DNA from: Dehalococcoidia bacterium
Lineage (GTDB): Bacteria > Chloroflexota > Dehalococcoidia > GIF9 > UBA5629
Direction of reading: 5' to 3'
Assembly: GCA_012961565.1 (NCBI GenBank)
Contig: DTZC01000258.1
Span: forward strand, 1 to 7,897
Length of the DNA stretch: 7,897 nt
Numbering within the stretch: position 1 is the first letter of the stretch; each line of letters begins with the position of its first letter. Shown in pieces: positions 1 through 5,485 of this stretch. The translations under genes were made by a program, and so were the position numbers. The notes under the pieces are model-generated. The model was not told where the DNA came from. It saw only the letters and a program-made list of their open reading frames with translations, and searched no databases.

Positions 1-506
1 TGGGATAGGCTGGTGGCTATATCTGAAATCTCAGGGAAACCTGTAGGGTCAAAACTCACGTTTATACCGATGCCTATAATGGCGAAATCCACCTCATATC
101 CTTTAACCTCATTTTCTATCAGGATTCCGCAGACCTTTTTGCCTTTGACCAGGACGTCATTGGGCCACTTGATTTGGGCGTCAAGACCGGTCACCGTCTT
201 AATGACCTTGACGACGGCGACAGAGGCTATCATGATAAGCTGTGGCAGGTTATCCGGGGAGGGCTTGAGAATGACCGACAGGGCTACACTACCCTCGGGT
301 GAGAGCCATGACCTGCCCAAGCGGCCTCTGCCGGCAGTCTGCGTGCCAGCTATGACCACTGTCCCCTCGACTGCTCCCTCTCTGGCTAGTATCCGGGCAA
401 TATCCATGGTTGAGGTAACTGTCGGATAATAGTGCAACTGCTGCCCGATGAATCTAGTGCGTAATCTACTTTGGATGGATGATTTTGTGTTCGTACTGTC
501 CCACAT
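1..506 (-). CDS. birA: Biotin-[acetyl-CoA-carboxylase] ligase, monofunctional, 3' end cut by window
   Basis: This enzyme activates biotin to biotinyl-5'-AMP and transfers it to the lysine of biotin carboxyl carrier domains in the cytoplasm. About 168 residues are visible, reading minus from 506 and running off the left edge. The family motifs are clear: TSTMDIAR near residue 34; the biotinyl-AMP loop GRGRLGRSW; KWPNDVLVKGKKVCGILIE, whose first lysine is the catalytic position in the family; and GIGINV. I chose the ATG at 504-506 because an in-frame TGA lies 6 nt upstream (510-512) and no other ATG precedes the catalytic core. The ribosome site is weak (GGGA only). Only about 30 residues precede the catalytic core, so there is no room for the winged-helix repressor domain of E. 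coli BirA. I therefore infer a group I enzyme that does not repress biotin genes. It is divergent from the sirtuin gene. Confidence 0.93.
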   Translation of the reverse strand, partial: MWDSTNTKSSIQSRLRTRFIGQQLHYYPTVTSTMDIARILAREGAVEGTVVIAGTQTAGRGRLGRSWLSPEGSVALSVILKPSPDNLPQLIMIASVAVVKVIKTVTGLDAQIKWPNDVLVKGKKVCGILIENEVKGYEVDFAIIGIGINVSFDPTGFPEISDIATSLS

Positions 507-544
507 TATTCATTGTCCCATTGCGGTAATTCTGCCTTTTCATT

Positions 545-573
545 AGTATACTGGCAGTGAGAAACTATTTCCA
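545..573 (-). promoter_or_regulatory. Predicted sigma-70-type promoter for the biotin ligase gene
   Basis: On the minus strand, a -35-like TGGAAA (568-573) is followed by exactly 17 bp and a -10 TATACT (545-550, five of six consensus positions). Transcription would start near 538, giving a leader of about 30 nt before the ATG at 506. Position and spacing fit well, but this is a consensus match only. Confidence 0.5.
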
Positions 574-653
574 TCCACCTGACTTAAATGCCGGTGAAGG
601 AGTTCATGCAGCAATCTACGTGGGGCGAATTCACAGCCATTCAATTCGGTATC

Positions 654-682
654 TTGACATTTGTGCCCCAGCCAACTAGCAT
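654..682 (+). promoter_or_regulatory. Predicted sigma-70-type promoter for the sirtuin gene
   Basis: A perfect -35 hexamer TTGACA (654-659) is followed by a 17-bp spacer and a -10 TAGCAT (677-682, four of six). Transcription would begin near 689, about 28 nt before the ATG at 717. It lies inside the longest possible reading frame (opening at 588), so if it is real the 588 start cannot be used on this transcript. That supports 717 as the true start. Confidence 0.55.
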
Positions 683-716
683 TGATTCCAGAATATTTGA
701 ATATTGGTGGTTAGTC

Positions 717-1508
717 ATGGAAACAAATGACCTCGACTATTTGTGTGATAGAGTGGCAGCCCTAATTGCAGGGGCGAATCGGGTAGTAGTATTTACCGGG
801 GCTGGGGTGAGTACAGAATCAGGAATACCTGATTTTCGCAGTCCCGGGGGAATCTGGAGCCGGTTTGATCCGGATGATTTTACCATTGACAAGTTCATGC
901 GCAGCTCTGAGACCAGGAAGCTGCAATGGCAGATGCTGAGGGAAGGTGGTCTTTTGAAGGATGCTGAGCCTAATGCAGCCCATTATGCTATTGCTGAGCT
1001 GGAGAAGCTGGGCAAACTGACCTGTGTTATTACACAGAACATCGATAATCTGCACCAAAGAGCGGGCAATTCTGCGGACAGGGTGTTTGAGCTTCATGGT
1101 AATATGCAGTGGGTGAGATGTATGGGCTGCGGTAATCGCTTTCCTATGGATGATATTCTGCGGAGACTGGACCGGGAGGAAGTCCCTGACTGCCCTTTCT
1201 GTCACGGAATTCTGAAGCCAGATGCTGTATTCTTCGGCGAGGCATTGCCACAGGAAACGTTGAACAATGCCATTCATCATTCCCGTAACTGTGACCTTTT
1301 CATTGTCATTGGCTCCACGCTTGTCGTTTATCCCGCTGCTTACATGCCGATGTATGCTGTGGAGGCTGGGGCTAAGCTGGTTATTATCAATCTTATGCCT
1401 ACCCCCATGGATTCTCGGGCTGTGGTGGTTATATGTAGCAAAGCCGGTGAGGCCATGCCCAAGATTACGGAGGGGGTGAGAAAAAGGCTAGAATCTAGAT
1501 CGGGCTGA
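717..1508 (+). CDS. NAD-dependent protein deacylase, Sir2 family
   Basis: Sirtuins remove acetyl or other acyl groups from lysines, consuming NAD+ and releasing nicotinamide and O-acyl-ADP-ribose. From the ATG at 717 the protein is 263 aa, a normal bacterial length. Visible motifs are the NAD-binding GAGVSTESGIPDFRS (28-42), TQNIDNLHQRAG (106-117), the catalytic His127 in ELHGN, the zinc cysteines C135/C138 and C159/C162, KPDAVFFGE (167-175), GSTLVVYPAA (199-208) and IINLMPTPMD. The frame stays open upstream to an ATG at 588, but those 43 extra residues show no sirtuin similarity and contain a good promoter, so I reject them; a GGTGG just upstream is a weak ribosome site for 717. I do not see the YxxR signature of desuccinylase/demalonylase (class III) sirtuins; the aligned stretch reads LQWQML. 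A deacetylase of the archaeal/Thermotoga-like type is more likely. The substrate cannot be inferred. Confidence 0.95.
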   Translation: METNDLDYLCDRVAALIAGANRVVVFTGAGVSTESGIPDFRSPGGIWSRFDPDDFTIDKFMRSSETRKLQWQMLREGGLLKDAEPNAAHYAIAELEKLGKLTCVITQNIDNLHQRAGNSADRVFELHGNMQWVRCMGCGNRFPMDDILRRLDREEVPDCPFCHGILKPDAVFFGEALPQETLNNAIHHSRNCDLFIVIGSTLVVYPAAYMPMYAVEAGAKLVIINLMPTPMDSRAVVVICSKAGEAMPKITEGVRKRLESRSG

Positions 1509-1514
1509 TGCGAG

Positions 1515-1658
1515 GTGGATGAGAGCGTAGATAAAAATAAGACTGAACGGAGGCAGTGTAAGAAAGCCAGGAGGAAGTTCAAACTTCATGGTGGCAGCTT
1601 GCGGACGATATATCAAAATGTGGTGCGCCGACGGTTGAAAGAAAAGGGCTGGTGCTGA
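1515..1658 (+). other. Possible 47-codon basic small ORF after the sirtuin
   Basis: After the sirtuin TGA (1506-1508) the same frame continues as TGC GAG and then a possible GTG start at 1515, ending at TGA 1656-1658. The predicted 47-residue peptide has 16 Lys/Arg, clustered as KKARRKFK and VVRRRLKEK. I recognise no family. The upstream sequence has no convincing Shine-Dalgarno. It could be a genuine small protein coupled to sirtuin translation, a readthrough extension, or chance. The lack of an ATG and of a ribosome site makes chance the simplest reading. Confidence 0.2.
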
Positions 1659-1719
1659 AAGTGCAAGGGCTTAAAGATATGGTCTTTGATTACCGGTTCA
1701 CAGCAGTTCAGGTTTTCTT

Positions 1720-1724
1720 GGAGG
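1720..1724 (+). promoter_or_regulatory. Ribosome binding site of first lipoprotein gene
   Basis: GGAGG lies 7 nt before the ATG at 1732 and 10 nt before a second ATG at 1735. The spacing favours 1732, although both starts give essentially the same signal peptide. Confidence 0.7.
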
Positions 1725-1731
1725 TAAGGAT

Positions 1732-2829
1732 ATGATGAGATTGTTTCTGCTTATCATGGTCTTTACATTTGTTTCTGGCTGTATACTGGCGCCACCTCCG
1801 GCGCCTAATGAACCGCCGGCTGCGTATATAGATTCAGTATCGGCAGCTAGGATTTCGCCGGGAGAAATGGTGACTTTTGCGGGGCACGGGATTGACAATG
1901 ATGGCAGCATAGCCGCTTATAGCTGGCGGTCAAGTATCGACGGGGAGTTGAGCACATCAGCTTCTTTTTCGACCTCATCGTTGTCTCAGGGAAGTCATAC
2001 TATCTGGTTCAAGGTCCAGGACAACAGTGGAGCCTGGTCGAAGGAGGTCTCGTGCCATGTTGTCGTTCTTCCCAGCGGGCTTCTTGTACCGGTGATAAGC
2101 CTATTTGAGGCTAATCCGCCTACTATCAGTCGAGGCGAGTCTGCGACTTTACGATGGGATGTCTCAGGTGCAGCAGCGGTGAAGATAGAGCCGAATGTGG
2201 GCAATGTAGCCTTGGCAGGCAACAGGGTTGTGTTCCCCACTAAGACCACTGTTTACACACTGACGGCGACCAATCAGTCGGGTGCTGTTACAGCTACAAC
2301 TGGAGTAGCAGTCTTAGAAGTGCCATTACATACTGTGGAGCTATTTTCGATAGCAGCTGAGGACGGTCATGTCAGGCGCGATGGCATGGTAGGTCCAGAG
2401 CCGAAAGTAGGGGATACTATCACAGATGTTGCTATGCAGGCATTCTTGAGTTTTGACATTTCATCGATACCTAAAGGCGCTACTATTAGGTCGGCTGCTC
2501 TTGATTTAACACCTGCTGAGGTGCATGGTTCACCATTCACCATGCTCGGTCGGCTGTATCTTTATCATTGTCATTATAGCCAGCTCGGTAAGCGTGATTT
2601 TGTCATTGGTATTGCACCTAGTGCCGTATTATATACAACTTCAGCAATGCTGGCACAACCTATCAGCTCCAGTCAGCTAGTCAATGCCATTCAGTCGCAG
2701 GTCGATGCCGGCAGCAATCGTTTCCAGGTCCGGCTGCAGTTTGAGAAACAAACCTCTCGCTACCATGTAGCTGACTATTTGGAGCTGAGGTCAGATGAGG
2801 CCAGACTTGTTGTTCGCTATGAAGATTGA
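1732..2829 (+). CDS. Modular surface lipoprotein: PKD-like, Ig-like and DNRLRE-like domains
   Basis: The 365-aa product has a type II signal peptide: a hydrophobic stretch LFLLIMVFTF and a lipobox VSGC with Cys17 as the lipidation site. It should be anchored on the outer face of the cytoplasmic membrane. A short Pro-rich linker leads to a PKD-like domain (about 30-113, with DNDGSI, YSWRSS and HTIWFKVQDNSGAWS). An Ig-like module follows (about 119-195, with FEANPPTISRGESATLRWDVS and TTVYTLTATNQSG). A C-terminal beta-rich region (about 200-364) contains QAFLSFDISSIPKGATIRSA and ends LVVRYED, resembling DNRLRE-type beta-sandwich domains; this last call is the least certain. No catalytic motif is seen, so an adhesive or structural role is inferred. 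The next gene, 64 nt downstream, encodes a second lipoprotein with the same Ig-like module. Confidence 0.85.
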   Translation: MMRLFLLIMVFTFVSGCILAPPPAPNEPPAAYIDSVSAARISPGEMVTFAGHGIDNDGSIAAYSWRSSIDGELSTSASFSTSSLSQGSHTIWFKVQDNSGAWSKEVSCHVVVLPSGLLVPVISLFEANPPTISRGESATLRWDVSGAAAVKIEPNVGNVALAGNRVVFPTKTTVYTLTATNQSGAVTATTGVAVLEVPLHTVELFSIAAEDGHVRRDGMVGPEPKVGDTITDVAMQAFLSFDISSIPKGATIRSAALDLTPAEVHGSPFTMLGRLYLYHCHYSQLGKRDFVIGIAPSAVLYTTSAMLAQPISSSQLVNAIQSQVDAGSNRFQVRLQFEKQTSRYHVADYLELRSDEARLVVRYED

Positions 2830-2837
2830 TGTATAAT
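2810..2837 (+). promoter_or_regulatory. Possible promoter for second lipoprotein gene
   Basis: A perfect -10 TATAAT occurs at 2832-2837, just after the stop codon of the first lipoprotein gene, with a poor -35 (TTGTTC, 2810-2815) at 16 bp. Transcription would start near 2843, about 50 nt before the ATG at 2894. The second lipoprotein gene may thus have its own promoter in addition to readthrough from upstream. Confidence 0.35.
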
Positions 2838-2880
2838 GGGATGGGTTTGCTTATTGATATTGCTGGCTATGTAAATTTTT

Positions 2881-2888
2881 GGGAGGTG
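2881..2888 (+). promoter_or_regulatory. Strong Shine-Dalgarno setting the start of second lipoprotein
   Basis: GGGAGGTG is followed by 5 nt and the ATG at 2894. A TTG in the same frame at 2879 overlaps this site, so it cannot be the start; ATG 2894 is the initiation codon. Confidence 0.85.
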
Positions 2889-2893
2889 TTAAA

Positions 2894-4177
2894 ATGAAAA
2901 AAATACTAATCCCTGTCCTGCTGGTTGTAGCGATGGCAGTGGGATGTGCCCCCGGTGGGCCGATAATCATCGGCACGGGCAATCAGCCGCCGGTGATAAA
3001 CTCCTTCAGTGCTGACCCACCGGCAATTGCTGCCGGCGAGTCCTCGACGCTTAGCTGGACCGTGAGTGGAGCGACATCAGTCAGTATAGACCAGGGGATT
3101 GGCAGTGTGGCTTTGAGCGGGAGCAGGGCGGTAACCCCAGCTACCACTACTATCTATACCTTAACAGCTACTAACCCGGCTGGCAGTGTTACCGCGACAG
3201 CTCAGGTGGCGGTTTCTGGAGCGCCACCACCGTCTGAGCCACCGGCGCCTGAGCCATCACCCCCTACACCTACGGGTCTGCCTGTCGTCAGTTATTTCAC
3301 TGCCAATCCGCCTATTATAGCTACTGGCGGTTCCACGACTCTGAGCTGGAGTGTGTCCAATGCGACATCGGTGACTATCGAGCCTGGAGTGGGCACTGTG
3401 GGTCCTGCGGGGACTGCATCTGTGTCACCAGCGACGAGCACAACCTACACTCTAACGGCTAGTAATGCCGCTGGCTGGTACAGTGTCACTGTGACAGTTA
3501 TCGTCACCGCGGCACCGCCAGCGGGGCAGCCAGACCTGGTCATCACGGACATCTCACGGACTGGGGATACAATCACCTACAAGATAAAGAACCAGGGTGA
3601 TGCCACAGCTGGTCCAAGTACCTCGAGGTTGCGTGTCGATGGAGTGGTAAAGGCGAACGATAGCGTGGGCTCTCTGTCACCGGGCCAAGAGAGGACGGAA
3701 AGCTTTGCTGGCTACACCTATGAGTGTTCAGGCACTTCTGACAGCTTGGTTGTGGAGGCTGATGCAGGTGATGCCGTGGCTGAAGCCTCGGAAGCGAATA
3801 ATTCATACTCCGAGTCTTGGCTGTGCATTGTGTTCCTACCGCCAACACCACCACTGGTGGTCAAGAAAGCAGACCTGGTTATCGAGGACATCTGGCTCAG
3901 AGGGAATACCGTATATTATCGGATAAAGAACCAAGGCAGTCTTGGCGCTGGTCCAACTAAAACGGCACTATACACATATCCGTGTCTTGTCCCGTGTCAG
4001 CCGAAAGCTTACGACGCTGTTCCTTCTCTGGCTGCAGGTGCCTCCTCGGTGCAGAGGTTTGCCACCTATTCCTTTAGCTGTCCTGTCCTGAGTGTGAAAG
4101 TGGAGGCTGACAAAAATGGCGACGTGGCGGAGTGGAACGAGGGTAATAATTCGCGAAGCGAAGATCTCTGCCCTTAA
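2894..4177 (+). CDS. Modular surface lipoprotein: two Ig-like modules and two CARDB domains
   Basis: The 427-aa product starts with a lipoprotein signal (MKKILIPVLLVVAMAVGC, lipidation at Cys18), so it should be tethered outside the cell. Two Ig-like modules follow (32-108 and 129-205), each with an F-x-A-x-PP-x-I-x(2)-G core, a TLSW and a YTLTA strand, separated by a Pro-rich linker (110-127). Two CARDB-type domains come next (213-311 and 326-427). Each opens with DLVI and carries KIKNQG or RIKNQG, a GP turn, a V(K)VEAD strand and an acidic ...EANNS/EGNNS end, the usual CARDB signature. Each CARDB has two equivalent cysteines (C278/C311 and C396/C426), suggesting a disulfide, and the second has an extra CLVPC loop (364/368). 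No enzyme motif is visible, so binding, adhesion or scaffolding is inferred. It shares its Ig module with the upstream gene and converges on purS. Confidence 0.9.
   Translation: MKKILIPVLLVVAMAVGCAPGGPIIIGTGNQPPVINSFSADPPAIAAGESSTLSWTVSGATSVSIDQGIGSVALSGSRAVTPATTTIYTLTATNPAGSVTATAQVAVSGAPPPSEPPAPEPSPPTPTGLPVVSYFTANPPIIATGGSTTLSWSVSNATSVTIEPGVGTVGPAGTASVSPATSTTYTLTASNAAGWYSVTVTVIVTAAPPAGQPDLVITDISRTGDTITYKIKNQGDATAGPSTSRLRVDGVVKANDSVGSLSPGQERTESFAGYTYECSGTSDSLVVEADAGDAVAEASEANNSYSESWLCIVFLPPTPPLVVKKADLVIEDIWLRGNTVYYRIKNQGSLGAGPTKTALYTYPCLVPCQPKAYDAVPSLAAGASSVQRFATYSFSCPVLSVKVEADKNGDVAEWNEGNNSRSEDLCP
2987..3508 (+). repeat. Two Ig-like repeat modules within the lipoprotein gene
   Basis: Residues 32-108 and 129-205 of the lipoprotein align along their length: both have PV(I/V), F, A-(D/N)-PP, G-x-S-x-TLSW-x-VS, ATSV, G-(I/V)-G, P-A-T, YTLTA. 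A third copy is in the neighbouring gene (about 2086-2316). The DNA copies have diverged at many positions, so the duplication is not recent. Confidence 0.85.
3530..4174 (+). repeat. Two tandem CARDB repeat modules
   Basis: Residues 213-311 and 326-427 form a tandem pair. Shared residues include DLVI-x-DI, IKNQG, AGP, the SL-x-(P/A)-G turn, the paired cysteines and the NNS-x-SE terminus. Short DNA identity persists, for example GATAAAGAACCA at 3583-3594 and 3922-3933, but the copies are otherwise clearly diverged. Confidence 0.8.
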
Positions 4178-4316
4178 TTAAAGCTGATATTGTGCCCCCT
4201 CCACTGGCGTTATGTGTGAGGCAGTAATGTTTCGTGCCGGTGCTACCAACCGTACAACGTGGGGCGTAGCTTTAGTGTGGCTGGTTATGCCGTGTATCTG
4301 GAGCTGGCTTTAGGTA
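4178..4316. other. Convergent intergenic gap, no gene or clear terminator seen
   Basis: These 139 bp separate the plus-strand lipoprotein gene from the minus-strand end of the purine operon. I see no ORF on either strand, no GC-rich hairpin followed by a T-run, and no repeat longer than the short palindrome TTAATTAA at the lipoprotein stop. Termination of both transcription units must rely on something I cannot recognise here. Confidence 0.6.
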
Positions 4317-4571
4317 TCAGACTTTGACTTCTTCTATTTCGAAGCGGTAATTTTCGATGACCGGATTAGCCAGCAGCTTGCAGCACATCTCAGTTACTTG
4401 CTGTTCCACTTTGGCAAAATCGGTCTCTGCAAGGTGGAGTTCAAAATATTTGCCAGCCCTAACATCCTCGACAGAAGTGAAGCCGAGGTTGCACAGTGCT
4501 CCTTTTATGGTAAGCCCCTGTGGGTCGTTCACCGTGGGTTTGAGGGTAACATAGACTCTAGCCAGATACAT
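4317..4571 (-). CDS. purS: Phosphoribosylformylglycinamidine synthase subunit PurS
   Basis: PurS is the small subunit of the three-part FGAM synthase (step 4 of purine synthesis). It bridges the glutaminase PurQ and the synthetase PurL so that ammonia can pass between them. The 84-aa length is typical. Family residues are present: VYVTLKPTVNDPQG (6-19), K23-x-AL-x-x-LGF (to 31), then VEDVRAGKYFEL. The start ATG (4569-4571) lies inside the end of purC, overlapping it by 14 nt. There is only a poor ribosome site (GCAGG directly before the ATG), so translation is probably coupled to purC. It is the last gene of the operon in this window; neither purQ nor purL follows. Confidence 0.95.
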   Translation of the reverse strand: MYLARVYVTLKPTVNDPQGLTIKGALCNLGFTSVEDVRAGKYFELHLAETDFAKVEQQVTEMCCKLLANPVIENYRFEIEEVKV

Positions 4572-5472
4572 CCTGCAGTGTCTTTCCAGTCAGGCGGTAG
4601 TATGCTTCACGATAGCGGTGGGTAGTAGCTTCGATTACATGGGGTGGCAACATGGGAGCTGGTGGCTCTTTGTTCCACCCTGAGGCTACCAGCCAATCGC
4701 GGACAGGTTGCTTGTCGAAGCTGGGCTGAGAACCTCCTGCGGCATACTGGGCAGCATCCCAGAAACGGCTTGAGTCCGGTGTCAGCAGCTCATCAATTAG
4801 GATAAGGTTGCCATCAGTAAAGCCGAACTCGAACTTGGTGTCGGCAATGATGATGCCGCGGCTTATAGCGTAGTCGCGGGCATACTGGTAGATAGCCAGG
4901 CTCTTTTCCTCTAGGTCACGGGCTAGGTCTTTACCCACCAGGTCCTGCAGCTCTTTTTTGCTCAGTGGCTGGTCATGCTCGCTTTCAGCCTTGGTGGTTG
5001 GAGTGAATAGGGGTTGGGATAATTCCTGACTTTCCTGGAGGTTAGGGGGTGCGAGCACACCTGAAATGGTGCCAGTTTTGCGGTATTCTGTCCAGGCGGA
5101 ACCTGATAAGTAGCCGCGGACTACACATTCAACCGGGATGCGTTCGGCTTTAAGTACAATCATCGACCTTCCCAGCAGATAGTCTGGTGGGGTGATTTGT
5201 GGAGGCAGGTATGGTCTTGCCGAATCAGCAGTGTCGACAGGTGTCACCAAATGGTTGGGTACTATGTGGTGTGTTTTTTGGAACCAAAAGCACGAGAGCT
5301 GGTTAAGCACTAGCCCTTTGTCAGGGATGAGACAGGGCAGGACGACATCGAAAGCGGAGATGCGGTCCGTGGAGACGATTAACAGCTTTTCGCCCAAGTC
5401 ATACGTGTCACGTACCTTGCCCCGACAGAACAGGGGAAGTGGCAGGTCTGCTTGTGATAACACTGTTGACAT
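4558..5472 (-). CDS. purC: Phosphoribosylaminoimidazole-succinocarboxamide (SAICAR) synthase
   Basis: This enzyme joins CAIR and aspartate with ATP to make SAICAR (step 7). The 304-aa protein shows GKVRDTY (18-24, nucleotide loop), STDRISAFD (34-42), VECVVRGYLSGSAW (114-127), TTKAESEHD (159-167), IADTKFEFG (209-217) and DELLTPDSSRFW (227-238), all standard SAICAR synthetase motifs. It is longer than the roughly 240-residue E. coli type and resembles the roughly 300-residue form known from yeast and several bacteria. The start ATG (5470-5472) lies 13 nt after the purB stop, preceded by a modest GGGG ribosome site. The stop TAG lies inside purS. Confidence 0.97.
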   Translation of the reverse strand: MSTVLSQADLPLPLFCRGKVRDTYDLGEKLLIVSTDRISAFDVVLPCLIPDKGLVLNQLSCFWFQKTHHIVPNHLVTPVDTADSARPYLPPQITPPDYLLGRSMIVLKAERIPVECVVRGYLSGSAWTEYRKTGTISGVLAPPNLQESQELSQPLFTPTTKAESEHDQPLSKKELQDLVGKDLARDLEEKSLAIYQYARDYAISRGIIIADTKFEFGFTDGNLILIDELLTPDSSRFWDAAQYAAGGSQPSFDKQPVRDWLVASGWNKEPPAPMLPPHVIEATTHRYREAYYRLTGKTLQDVSG

Positions 5473-5485
5473 AATAACCCCAAGT

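Noticed and set aside
13..429. Plus-strand open frame of 138 codons over the biotin ligase
   Set aside because: The minus strand encodes clear biotin ligase motifs (GRGRLGRSW, KWPND, GIGIN) across the same bases; the plus frame matches nothing and is an antisense shadow.
545..552. AGTATACT palindrome as an operator
   Set aside because: It is only 8 bp and is fully explained by the TATACT -10 element of the biotin ligase promoter.
1488..1498. CTAGA-A-TCTAG palindrome near the sirtuin 3' end, considered as a terminator
   Set aside because: The centre is one base, too small for a hairpin loop, and no T-run follows. It lies within the coding sequence.
1562..1732. Open frame of 57 codons leading into the first lipoprotein start
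   Set aside because: It has no ATG and no ribosome site at its beginning, no recognisable motif, and it overlaps another open frame. It is not supportable as a gene.
4178..4316. Possible decayed third CARDB repeat after the lipoprotein stop (out-of-frame fragments reading KADIV and RSFSVAGYAVY)
   Set aside because: The fragments are very short, in a frame different from the gene's, and lack the KNQG and NNS hallmarks. Similarity at this length can be chance.
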